DNA of 64,000 nucleotides from Salminus brasiliensis (lineage: Eukaryota > Chordata > Actinopteri > Characiformes > Bryconidae). Each line of letters opens with the position of its first letter. Position 1 is the stretch's first letter. Below are positions 13,801-25,500 of this stretch, piece by piece. Location: the NCBI RefSeq assembly GCF_030463535.1, contig NC_132894.1, positions 36,034,025 through 36,098,024 of the forward strand, read 5' to 3'. The notes beneath the pieces are model-generated. The model was not told the origin of the DNA and searched no databases. It saw only the letters and a program-made list of their open reading frames with translations. Made by a program: the position numbers and the translations under genes.

Positions 13801-16800
13801 TCATGCGAGAAAATGGCACCCTACTGGCACGTTCATGATAACGACAGCTACTGTCCACCACCTTCTACACCAGAACCACCAACTCAGTGTCCCAATTACA
13901 CACTCTGTGAAATTCTTAGTAGCAAGTAAGTACTCCTGCCACAACTAGAGCATTTTAAGCTGGTCCGTTTTACTCGGGATGTTTTGTACGACAGAGCTGT
14001 ATAGCATATCCCCTGTTTTAAACCCTATTTTATGTTCAATTGATCTTTTCAACAGGGTCTTTGAGAAATGCCACAAGCTTGTCCCTTACGAGCCTTTTAA
14101 GGTGGCCTGCAACTATGACATATGTCACCTGAACCAAACATCATCCGGCTGCACCGGTTTGCAGATGTATGCTGAAGAGTGCGCTTTTGCAGGAGTCTGC
14201 ATTGACTGGAGAGAAGCAACACATGGAGTGTGTGGTAAGGGCAGTGACGCAACGCAATAAGCACTGTCGATTTCTAAAATTCACTCACTAAAGTTCCACT
14301 AATTCCTGTATCTTACACACACAGAATTCAAGTGTCAAGCCCCCAAAGTATACAAAGCGTGCGGCCCTCAAATTGAGCCTACTTGTGATGCAAGGTAGTG
14401 TACATTCCAACACAGCTACACACTTACAGACTGTAGAAAATGGTTTCAACAGAAAAACATCACCGTGACGTTTCGTTGTTTGCCGTTTCAGATTTAACCT
14501 GAAATTTTTAAGTGAGCCAAACAAATTCAATGCTTTGGAAAGCATGAGCTGGGAGGGTTGCTACTGTCCGACTGGCACAACACAGCTAAGCCCATTCCTA
14601 GATGTCTGTGTTAATAACAGTTGCGGTGGGTATTCATTTATTACTTAAAAATAGCATATCATATTATTCATATTAATATATTCATATAATATCATATTAT
14701 TGGTTCAAACTTCAATCCAAATATGTGTTAGTGCTAGAACCTTCTACAGATTGTACGTTCTATTTTCTATTTTAAAACTAGAGCCATATTCAACTAATTA
14801 GTACTTTTTGTGTGGGTGATTCCTCAGAGTTCTGCATTATGCCAAATGGGGAGTGGAAACCGGTAAGACAGATATTTCAACAAAGTGAAAATATTAAGCA
14901 CAAATTTCATCAGTGGTTTAAAAAAAACATTACAACATGATTGTCCTCTGTTTTTTTAAGGCTGGTGCGGTATGGGCTCTAGATAACGGCTGTGATATAT
15001 GCACATGTAGTCCAGAGACCCTGAATGCATTCTGTGAAGCTCCAGTATGTCCCACACAACAGCCAGTTTACTGTGATCCTAAGGAAGGTCAGATGGAGAT
15101 CACAGAGACAGTGGGTTGCTGCCAGAACACCACATGCGGTGAGTGGTCCGACCCCCTTGGTTTACAAAATGCAAAACAGTAACAGTGTGCTCTGTTTTTA
15201 AAGACTGTACTTCAGTTGCAGCTGCAGCTCATGTGATTGTACTGACGGGACTTATTTATTGTTACGGTCTACTATCTCCATTAATATATACATTACCATA
15301 TTTTTACTTTTTGATATAATGTGAATTTGTCTGTTATTCTTTACAATGTATCATATCGTGTTATATTTACTGTTTTACTAGTATTAGTTTCAAGTCAGTT
15401 AAGCTAGTATTCACGATAACAACCAAACTCAAGCCTTCTTCTACTTACAAACTTTTTTTTTATAATTATCTCAAATTTACCCCATTTTCAAACTTCTTAC
15501 CCAATTTAGAAGGCCAGTTACCCAGTTCCCGTTCATGTGCACCCACCCTATCACTAGCAATCCCTTTACATGTCTTCTCCAAGTGATGGAGAACCCATAG
15601 CAACCTTTGAGGATTAATTACATCAAGCTCAAAACATAACACACTGAGTCAGTCAGGTCTAGGTTTTTCTAGGTTAAACCATATGTTTAGTGTTTTTGTA
15701 GGCTTGTATAAGAAATTCATCAATAACCCTCGTACTTACAGTCAGTAGATGTGATTATCGAGCTAATCTGTTATTAACAGCATCATTGCCATATATGTGT
15801 TTTACTAATTTTGAATATCTTTCCACAGTGTGTAGCAGCAGTCTTTGTGACAGTAAGAAGCACAGTTGTCCTGTTGGATACATTCCAGAGGTTGTAATGG
15901 GAATTTGCTGTCCAAAATACAAATGTGGTGAGTGTAAATCAGCGTGTGTATGTAATTAATCTGGTAATTACATTTTTTTAAAGATGACGGATAATATAGC
16001 TTTATAACTGTATGGTATAAAGTTTGCTTTTTTTGTGTTACAGTACGTAATCCAAACATCTGCTTGTTCAATAATACGGAGTATCAGGTAAGCACAGACA
16101 CACAGTGCCGTACAAATGCATCAGAATTATATATACATATATACACATACATATAATTTCGCGCTTCTTTTTAGCTTTTTAGTTTATTCAGTTTTGTTCA
16201 TTTCTTTCTGTTTATTTACAGCCTGGTACCACTGTACCTATGAACAACTGTGAGCAGTGCGTATGTACTGATAACATGGATCCCCAAACCCACTGGCATG
16301 CAATTGAGTGTAAACCTCTTCCATGTGACACATACTGCCCACTGGTAAGGGAAACAAAGTGTATCTGAAATTCATGCTGATGGGGAATAACTAACCATTA
16401 AAATATAGTTGTTTGCATAATTAGTTTAGAATATAATCTAGAAAAAAAAAGTTAATTAAAGTGCATTATTAAAGTGTTATAACAGTTTTGGGCTAATGGT
16501 ATGATTATAATTTTTTTACATGTTCAGTTTAAGCACTCATTATGTCAATTATTTATCATTAAGGGATATGAGTACCAGTTATCTTCAGGCTCTTGCTGTG
16601 GAACCTGTGTGCAAACCAGCTGCATGGCTACATGGGGTAACATTACCCAAACCATTGCGGTAAGTTCTACTAAAATCATAGCTTAGCATCAATACATAAA
16701 TGTGAATATTTATCAAAACCGAACTTTACATTGTGTAAACATTCTTAACAAGCCGGCAAATAGAAATGGTTCAAACCACTTTTTCTTTTTACATTAATAT

Positions 16801-18286
16801 TTGATGTGATATGTATGAAATATAATGAAACTACGATATGATATTTTAAATTATTATTAATACTGGCATGCTTTTTTGTTTTATTGCCCAACATCTTCTT
16901 GGGATGCAATAAATTGTATAAACAACTAAATAAGCTATTTAAGCTCTTACATTTACCTCATTATTTTATGACAATAATAATAATTAAACATGTTTCATGC
17001 CTGTGTGAAATATGGCAAAGTGCATCAAAGTATGACACTAAGTAATTTTACCTCTAGTAATTTTACCTAAGTCATGTTCACTTTCTGTCCTCCTCTGATT
17101 CTCCTGACATTCCTTTACTTGTCCTTTTTCTCCACAGCCTGGTCAAATCTGGACTCCACCTACGGATAAATGTTTGAAGTTTGAGTGCATGAAGATTGGA
17201 TCGCAGTTCATCATAATTGAAGCCAAGCTTGTTTGTCCCCAGATCAATGAAGATGACTGCATTTCTGTGAGTTAACTACAGGAATGAACTACCTGTGATT
17301 ATAGTGAATCAACTGAATAATCTCTTAATAATCTCCTAATATGAGTCATGTCAAAATTATATTAATGTTAGTTTTTTATATGTAGTATTACCTACCAAGA
17401 CAAATCGATAACCAAAGCACTCTTTGGTCACAGCTTTATTAACAACTATACTAATAACTTCATAACATATTTATTCTGTTTACAAACAACTGGAATGAAT
17501 AAATGGGGATTACCTTTCATTAACACAGGGAACAATCGTTGTTGGTCTTGATGGCTGCTGTGTCACCTGTGAGTGTTTAAAGCCTCTTCATATTGTGCCA
17601 AAAAAATTAACTCATTATGTGTTTTTTCCATGTATTTACACCAAAATGCAAACACACTAACTTCAAATGTTTGATCTCTCAAGGCATAAACAAGACTGAC
17701 CACTGCGGCGTCAGAAAAACCTCCACATACCTCGAGAGCAATGGCTGCAAGACTGCAAACCTTGTGGAGATGACGACTTGCAAAGGATCTTGTACCACAT
17801 CTTCCATGTAAGTAAATCAAAACTTCATCTGAGAACAGAACCAGTAAAAGGAGTTAAATATATACTGTACCCGTAAAGACACAGTAACCAAAACAGCAAA
17901 TTTCATTTTAGGGGATAAAGTAAAGTTGGATAACCTCTACTTATTTCTGTTTTGTTACTTAAATCCACATAAACATAATCAGTGGGCCTCAGGGAGATAT
18001 AAAATGTTAAATAAAAATAATTTAAAAAAAGTCTTGGAATGTTTAGTGGGCAGTACCTAGATAACGTTCCTCTTTGCTTCTCCTCAGATACTCAATGCAA
18101 GCCAGAGCAATCCAGCACTCATGCTCCTGTTGTCGGGAAATGGTCACCAGCCAGAAACAGGCAGAACTTATCTGTCCAGATGGATCAAAGGTTGTTCACA
18201 CGTATCTCTTCATTGAGAAGTGCGGCTGCCTTGAGACGGAATGCATGGACACCGCTGCTGTCAAGCAGCGACGTAGACGACGGTGA
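3..18286 (+). CDS. Gel-forming secreted mucin (MUC5AC/MUC2-type), gene A, 3' part, 19 exons in window
   Basis: This is the C-terminal part of an oligomeric gel-forming mucin, a secreted O-glycoprotein that makes mucus. The frame is open from nt 3, inside a CysD domain, so the N-terminal D1-D2-D'-D3 region lies to the left of the window. Order of parts: partial CysD, about 20 CysD domains alternating with TTTP spacers, Cys-rich linker, VWD4, C8, a Cys-rich TIL-like segment, VWC-type modules, cystine knot, and an Arg-rich tail ending at TGA 18284-18286. The 19 spliced segments total 13,332 nt (4,443 residues plus stop) and keep frame throughout. Every intron placed is GT-AG. The position one gene before the tollip-adjacent mucin, and the CysD content, fit a MUC5AC/MUC2-like gene. 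I cannot choose the orthologue from this sequence, so no symbol is given. Confidence 0.93.
551..10590 (+). repeat. Tandem array of ~450-585 bp CysD + TTTP units, coding
   Basis: Twenty units at nearly identical DNA sequence. The distances I can measure between equivalent points are 525, 489, 585, 513, 477, 453, 561 and 465 bp; pairs of units sum to 966, 1062 and 1038 bp. These lengths differ by multiples of 12 bp, the length of one TTTP codon quartet, so length varies in whole tetrapeptides while the CysD part (about 300 bp) keeps its length. Variants between units include CEPCH/CEPCQ, IKRI/MKRI, GDTY/SDTY, YPGL/YPEL and RSAY/RSVY. Confidence 0.95.
11121..11323 (+). CDS. Gene A exon: Cys-rich linker after the mucin domain
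   Basis: This exon starts after CAAAG and completes the split Gly codon of the giant exon. It encodes a short cysteine-containing segment (around DGWCYSGKC) and a second small Thr/Pro stretch, ending at the GTAATA donor. The matching exon in gene B (48642-48907) has the same start phase and related [11 protein letters not shown] sequence, which supports the assignment. Confidence 0.88.
12263..14625 (+). CDS. Gene A VWD4-C8 and Cys-rich (D4) exons
   Basis: Exons 12263-12434, 12533-12780, 13427-13610, 13742-13925, 14056-14234, 14325-14394 and 14492-14625. The VWD domain opens with CSGFGDPHYITFDG and continues to TEGQCGTCDNN. A C8-like domain lies in 14056-14234 (VFEKCHKLVPYEPFKVAC and on), followed by a Cys-rich TIL-like region (CGPQIEPTC to VCVNNSCG). 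GDPH is the Asp-Pro autocatalytic cleavage sequence known from VWD4 of MUC2 and MUC5AC, where cleavage leaves the C-terminus covalently reactive. The D4 region helps shape the C-terminal part of the mucin dimer. Confidence 0.92.
14828..17568 (+). CDS. Gene A VWC-type exons
   Basis: Exons 14828-14862 (a 35-nt microexon), 14961-15138, 15829-15927, 16044-16087, 16222-16344, 16564-16659, 17138-17266 and 17529-17568. They encode VWC-type Cys-rich modules with the usual CxxCxC and CCxxC patterns, such as NGCDICTC...GCCQNTTC and GICCPKYKC, and the final DGCCVTC. All junctions are in phase. VWC modules form the stalk before the cystine knot in gel-forming mucins and von Willebrand factor. Confidence 0.9.
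15485..15620. repeat. Dispersed repeat fragment in gene A intron
   Basis: The segment with CCCAATTTAGAAGGCCAG and CCCGTTCATGTG resembles the sequence at the right end of the window (63835-64000), which marks it as an interspersed repeat. The family was not recognised. It lies in the intron between the exons ending at 15138 and starting at 15829. Confidence 0.5.
17684..18286 (+). CDS. Gene A C-terminal cystine knot (CTCK) exons
   Basis: Exons 17684-17807 and 18088-18286. The domain runs from KTDHCGVRKTST through CKGSC, HSCSCCREM and CGCLETEC to the stop. CTCK domains form the disulfide-linked C-terminal dimer in the ER, the first step of mucin polymerisation. The protein ends in five arginines. 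The split codon at the internal junction reads Ile here and Met in gene B. Confidence 0.93.
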
Positions 18287-18453
18287 TCAAGTGCGGAATG
18301 CGCTCAGTCTGCTCAAATCAACATTAATCTATTTATGACTTTATTTACAGTTTAGTTTGCTTAACCGAATCACTCAAGAAACCTGACTCCAAATGTTGTC
18401 TTTACTTTTATGTTTCTCTTACTCACTGTTTCTTTTCTGATGCTTAAAATTCT

Positions 18454-18459
18454 AATAAA
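18454..18459 (+). terminator. Gene A polyadenylation signal
   Basis: AATAAA lies 168 nt after the gene A stop codon in AT-rich sequence, implying a short 3' UTR. Cleavage position is inferred only from the hexamer. Confidence 0.6.
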
Positions 18460-18469
18460 TATCAAGCAA

Positions 18470-19526
18470 TGAACACATCGTCACCTCTCATTTATAAGCC
18501 TGATATGCCTGAAATTAACTGATACACAGCGATGAGGAATTGGTCATGGTCACGCAACCAAGTACTTTATGCAAGGGTATAATATTTAAGGGTAGTTTAG
18601 GGTTTGACTCAAAGAGAAAGGGAAATCCACAGAAAGCATCTTAAAGTGTTTAGATTTTTAAACATCCTACTTGCTAATATTTAAGTGCTAAACTTATGTT
18701 TTAAAGTTCACTAAACCTTCTGTTCTGGTATTTAAACTGATACAAGGAGCTGCAAGTAAGGTTCACTTTTAAATCACTATATATACACTTATATAGCTTT
18801 ACATACAAATCTGCACTTTTAACATATGAGGTTCCACAATGGTTCTTTGTAAAATTGTTATGGTTATATATTAAATCATGACCCCCTAAAGAACCATTTG
18901 AATGCTTAAAATTATGCTTTTTGTTCTCTCATTAGAATTCTTATTAAGGGATCGACTGTGGTCATACCATCACGTACTAAATGCATTTCTATATCCCCAA
19001 ATGGCAACAAGTCAGGAAAGGAATAGATCTTTAAGCAAGTAATTTTAGACTTTTTTTGTCTTCAGTTGTTTGTATCAATGGATTGTGATATGAATATTGT
19101 GAATCCTACACAGGCTGCTAAAAAGATTATTACAAACTAAAAAGAAAATTACAAACTAAAAGACACACAGTACATTAAGTCTAGATCAGGATATATACAA
19201 TATGTATGATTAACAAATCAGAAGTGAAGCAAAATGTAAAAGGTTTCGCTGTGAGGACAATCAATGTAACTGTACTTGTAACTGTGTACAATAGTAAACT
19301 ACAATGGAGGTCATTCTGCTGCAGCTTTAAAAAAATGTTTAAATGTTGAATCTGATTATATAAAAAATAAATACTAAATAAAAAGTTTAAAAGGTAAAAG
19401 TAATTAGAACAACAAACACAACCAGCTGCCACTGGTACTACAGTCAAGCAGCCTAAATTAAAGTCCATATTGATTTATATAATAATATTAGTATTATTAG
19501 TAAGACTATTGAGGTTGATATGTTGT
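18470..19526. other. Intergenic, no gene seen
   Basis: AT-rich DNA after gene A with no coding exon I can support. It contains short homopolymer and ATATAT runs. Confidence 0.6.
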
Positions 19527-22500
19527 TTTATTCTTCAATAGAAAATTTCAGCAGTGAATGACAACACATTCCCTGCTTTCAGAGGAAGGGAGGGGGGCTA
19601 TGGGCAAATAAAGTCACACAAAAGAGAAGTTAGAGTTTCTGACCTTCGTCAGATGAGTCACTGGTTACTTCATCCTAAAAAAAAAAGCAATCAAATCAAT
19701 ACAAATGTAAGGCTCTGATATTGATCAACCTGCTGTAAAAGATGTATTTACAACCAAAAATGTATATATATATATAGTGAAAAAAATATGTGAATATATA
19801 GGAGGAGCAAAAACCTGTATTAGGACTAATACAAAGTTTTACTAAAACAAAGCTTTACAGAGTTGTAAAGAGCCAATCTGGACTGTTTGTATTAATACAT
19901 TAATTTTGCAATGTTTGCAATATATAACAAACAGCTTTTATTTATCATTTTTAAATGATGCAATAAAGGGTCACAAAAAATAGTGGCAAAATCAAGTTGA
20001 TACTTCAGTGATTATAGTTTTTATATTGTGTTCAGCGGTTTCATTGTATTCCCACTGATCCTCAATGACTCCAAATTCAACTATCCAATCCCAGAAATTA
20101 GTGTTCTTGTTTAGAAACAACCTGAAAGTAAACAAACCACTCAGAGCTACTAATAATGCGCCTGTATGTCACTGTCTTTTTTCAGTCCTTACACTGTTTT
20201 TTGATGCACTAATAATTCAGTGTTTTGAAGTTCTATATAATTCAGTAGCCAAACTGTTCTAATGAAATGCATCAACAAATGATCAGCGTCACAACACAAT
20301 TCATGCTTGAGATAAATTATATGTGCACATGTGCCCTCCCTCTGCCCCACCCCGTGTACATATTTATACAATTTAAAGTGTTACGAAAGAAACCTTTACA
20401 TAAAAGCTTTGCTGGCTTCACCTCTTTATCCTCGGTACCGGCGTGTCAGTGCCGCAAATCAATCATCATCACTTCATGTGTTTGAATTACGCTGTTGAGC
20501 CATTGATTTCATTCCTGCATCCTGAATCAAGTTTACTCTAAAGGGATATTAAGCTTCATCTGTTGACCCAGTGACTGAGAACAATAGCTACATCCCAGAG
20601 TTAGTCCACCTACAGTAACATATGGCAGGGCAAGTGACCAAATACGCCCGGAGCTTTTCACTTGGACAAACAGGCCATGTTTCACAAGCATGATTTTAGA
20701 GCACACAGCCTCTGGCAACTTTAGATCTGGATGCTGCAGCCTGGGGCTGGAGGAGCTGTCAAAAGCCTATTTAGGTTCCTTCTTTTCTAATAATATGCAA
20801 AACACATACATGGTGCTGTCTGTCACGCTGTCTATGCATCACCATATGGAACTGGACTGCAGACAACCAGCTTTGAGTTGGGATGCAAACCTACATTCCT
20901 AAACAAAGGGGTTACTGAAGTAAAGGCAATAGGCAATAGTTCTATTTAGAACCATGGCAGCTCAAAGCTCAGAGCTTTTTGGAGGTCAAATAATGTTTTT
21001 TTTTTTGTAGGTAAAATCCTGAAACTGCTGTGAGCCTGTTTAAATTACAATTTATATACAATTATTAAATAAAAGTGTATACAAACATAACCACAAGGGT
21101 TCCTGTAAAATGTAATTCCATAGACAAATTATGTTTAGTTCCCAAATATACCGTAAAAGATGAAAAGAGAAATGCTATATGTAAAATATAAAAATGTAAG
21201 GTTCTATACCAAGTAAAGTTGAATGAATGTAAACAACACTAATCATTGATCAGCTATAACATTACCACTTTCTTGTTTCTACACACACTGTCCAATTATT
21301 AATGTACTGATTCAAACTTAATATGAGCAGGATGTGAATTAAAATAAGGATTTCGGGGAGTTAAAGAAGGTCCTTACTGACTTCACTTCTGGTCTGCATC
21401 CAAACAAGACCCACACCTGGAATGCAGACATGACTGTTTAAACAAACTGACATATGAATGGATGGAAATTAACAAATGGATGGACGGGCAAAAGACAACT
21501 TTGTAGTTTTGAGTTAAGGTGGTGGTGTTATCTGTGGCGCAACAGATAACACCACCACCTGCCATTAAGTTACAACAACACCATGTGGGAGACCAGGGTT
21601 CGATTCCCAGTCTGGGTAGTTATGCTGCGCTACACCAATAAGAGTCCTTGGGCAAGACTCCTAACACTACATTGGCCCACCTCTGTGATAGGAGTAACCT
21701 TGTAAGTCGCTCTGGATAAGAGCGTCAGCTAAATGCCATAAGTGTAAGTGTAAGTGTAAGCTGGTTGGGTTAGTTTTTGTCTGCTACATTTCTTAGACTG
21801 GAAGAGAGTAAAATGGTGGTACATTTTTGTTAACAGTATGGGTTATCAGTCCTCTGATTGGTGAGGATAAAGCTTACACAAGCAGTTCCCATAATTAGAA
21901 CCTCCCAGTTTACTCCAAAAAGGGAAAAATCTATTGGTCACTGGTCAATGTTATTCATGGGGCATCCTTTGTGCATATATATCCCTAAGGGATAACCAAA
22001 GAGAGTTAGAGGGATAGGTGGCTTTAAGAAGTAAAATTTGCTTGCCCACATTGAATCATCTTCAGGTCAGTACAAAAAACATAAAATACAGTGTGCTCTT
22101 TGGGATAACACATTAACTCTTTGAACAAGACTTCATGCAGTTCGGTGTAGATGACCACAAATCACTGCCAGGAAGTTCTGCACTTCCCCGAACACAGTGC
22201 CTGGATTTCTCCCTGAATATCCCTTGATTTCAAGAATGACCTATTTCAGTTATGCGAGACAGAAGTGTTTGACCTTAAACAACAGAATTAACAGCAAACT
22301 GAAGTATTTATTTAGCCTACTCAGAGTTGTGTGTATTTAACATGTGTTCTGTGTATTCAATACACATGTATTCTTTTTTTCCACTTAAAAATGCCTTCAA
22401 CCTAGTTTGCTATAGTGGTCCTTGGTAGTTAAAGTTTTCAAGTATATAATTAAACCACACATAACCAGCTTGGAATTTATCATTCATTTTAAAGTGATTG

Positions 22501-25500
22501 TGTTCTTGCTTGTAACATTACAATAAACCCAAATAAACATAAAGTCAGTGGTCAGTGAGAGTGTCTACCTGTAATTAACTCTATATAACATTACAATAAA
22601 CCCAAATAAACATAGAGTCAATGGTCAGTGAGAGTGTCTACCTGTAATTAACTCTATATAACATTACAATAAACCCAAATAAACATAGAGTCAATGGTCA
22701 GTGAGGGTGTCTGTATGTAATTAACTCTATATAACATTAGAATAAACCCAAATAAACATAAAGTCAGTGGTCAGTGAGAGTGTCTACCTGTAATTAACTC
22801 TATATAACATTAGGATAAACCCAAATAAACATAAAGTCAGTGGTCAGTGAGAGTGTCTACCTGTAATTAACTCTATATAACATTAGGATAAACCCAAATA
22901 AACATAAAGTCAGTGGTCAGTGAGAGAGTCTACCTGTAATTAACTCTATATAATATTAGAATAAACCCAAATAAACATAGAGTCAATGGTCAGTGAGAGT
23001 GTCTATATGTAATTAACTCTATATAACATTACAATAAACCCAAATAAACATAAATTCAGTGGTCAGTGAGAGTGTCTACCTGTAATTAACTCTATATAAC
23101 ATTACAATAAACCCAAATAAACATAGAGTCAATGGTCAGTGAGAGTGTCTATATGTAATTAACTCTATATAACATTAGAATAAACCCAAATAAACATAAA
23201 GTCAGTGGTCAGTGAGAGTGTCTACCTGTAATTAACTCTATATAACATTAGAATAAACACAAATAAACATAAAGTCAGTGGTCAGTGAGAGTGTCTACCT
23301 GTAATTAACTCTATATAACATTAGAATAAACCCAAATAAACATAAAGTCAGTGTTCAGTGAGAGTGTCTACCTGTAAAACTCTATAACTTCAGGAATATG
23401 GGACCTGAACTGTTTAATTAAAGTGGTAAAAGAGTTGACAATAGTTGAATGACTGCTGTCTACCTCGCATCGTAGATGAATACAATCCCACATGATTCTA
23501 CAATCCCACCGCCCCCTTAATGTTAACCTGTAAATAATCTTACTAAAATTCTTAAGAAAAAACAGTGTGCCTGGGGAGTGTGCCTACAATTATACCTACA
23601 ATGGTAATAAGGACCTATAGTTTACAAATTATAAACACAGGTGTACATTTTTTGTACATATATAAAACTGAAAACAACTGCACTTATACTTCCATCATGT
23701 ATATATTGTTATATGCGGAGCATTAAGAGCTATAACAGTAAAAAGTGAAGAACATGTGGCTTTAACAGTTCTTCTTATACGTAATACATAACTAAGGCAC
23801 CTGCTAAAACCAGCAACTTGATGACGTCAATGTCTGTCAAATATTGAATCACTGATCCAGTCCAGTAGCTTTAGAGGTCTGGGTGCGTCAGTCTCTTTTG
23901 ATGAAGAAAAATAATGGAGCAACTTTGTGTTCTGGATAATTTATATAAACCATAATCACCGGCCCTGCAAGCCTCTTGAAGAAGGTGTAAGATATGAGAT
24001 CTGTATTTGATAATAAGATCATTGTAAGATAGAGATCAGCACTCTTTGAGAAGCTTCATGATTATGGGCCCTGATGTCTCTTATTAAAGTGGTAGAAGGG
24101 TTTAAGTTGGCAATCGTTGAATGACTGCTGACTACCCATCATTGAGGATGAATGCAATGCCACAGGATTGTGTGGTGTGGAGATGTCCACTCAGTCATCC
24201 TTCAGCTCTACTTCTTACAGCCAAACCCTGTAACGTGGCAAAGAGGAGCAACACAGGAATGCAAAGTTTCAAATGTCTGCACATTTTAGAGCACTATTTT
24301 CTGTATATGCTGAATTTATCAGAATAAACAATTTGGTAAGCAATAAACAGGTATTGTGCATTAAATTTGCATGTGTTTTCGCTGTAGGGGATGTAAACTT
24401 ACTGTCTCTTAGAAGATCAACAAAACATGCAATTTTATGTGGGGTACCCAAACCTTTGCATACATCTGCTAAGTAAATAAGCAAAAAGAAGTTATAATAA
24501 TGTTATGTCTACATTCAGGTCTACAAGGGCTTGATACTTTGCTCATGTTACCCAAAAGGGAAACAGAACCACAGAATTACAGAAACTCAGATGGACAGAT
24601 AAACAAGCATGAACTGCTGATTAACTTCATGTGAACTTACTGAGGTAAATTACGGAGAATTCCAGAAGCTCTGTTTGTCTGCTTTATGACCTGATGAAGA
24701 AAGCAGATTACAGTATTAAAAAAAACACATAATAATCCATATTTAATTAATATTCAATTACTCTTACACTAAAATGAACAGACACCAACTGTAGCTCAGT
24801 GTAGCTTAGCACAAGTTAGTTAGCTAGCTAGCTGACGAGAGGGAGAAAGGACTGTGTTGTGGTCAGCAGCTTACAAATAATCAAAGAATCAGAATAAATA
24901 CAGCTAGCTACCTATCTATCTCAATCTGAAGCACACTGAGCCCATTAAATATCATAGTAAAATATATTATATAGAGACTTATAAAATGTTCCCTCACTTC
25001 AATAAAGAATTCCCTCAGTCTAACAATCTGTCAGCATTGTAATAAATAGCTAGCTACATTCTCAAATCCATTTAATTAAACATTTTGTTAGTTTATTCAT
25101 CAATTTAACTAAAAAAATATTAAAAATCTAAATTATTGTTCTACCGTGATCCATTAGGGTCTTTGAAGAAGGACAAAAAGACACATTAGACACATCCAAC
25201 ACACATTATGAGACATTTTGCCAGATACAAGAGTTTTTCTCAAAATGCAAAAAAAATGTAGCGCTAATTCTTAAGCTAACAGGCTAACCTGAGGTAACAG
25301 GATCAACTGAGGTAAAAACAAACAAACAAACAAACAAACAAACAAAACAACAACATTGAGGCACAGACGAAAATGATATAATACATGGTGTGCAATGAAT
25401 ACACACTATAATGAGCTAAATAAATGGACTGACTAGTCCTGGCTGGGTCAGTTGGTCAGCATCGGTTGGTATTCAGTCCTCACAACAAAATAAACAAACT

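Noticed and set aside
20398-20480. Possible minus-strand exon ending at GAG before GTGAAG
   Set aside because: All three frames meet a stop between the nearest acceptor and the donor.
20533-20718. 60-codon minus-strand frame (VKSSGRIWSLALPYVTVGG)
   Set aside because: It looks somewhat protein-like, but no fitting splice sites or promoter were found and its length is within chance.
22510-23375. CRISPR-like array
   Set aside because: The whole 73-bp unit repeats with no unique spacers, in a vertebrate genome; it is a satellite.
25141-25172. 16-nt possible minus-strand exon with acceptor TTCTTCAAAG and donor GTAGAA
   Set aside because: Joining it to the following 50-nt candidate exon introduces a stop in the needed frame.
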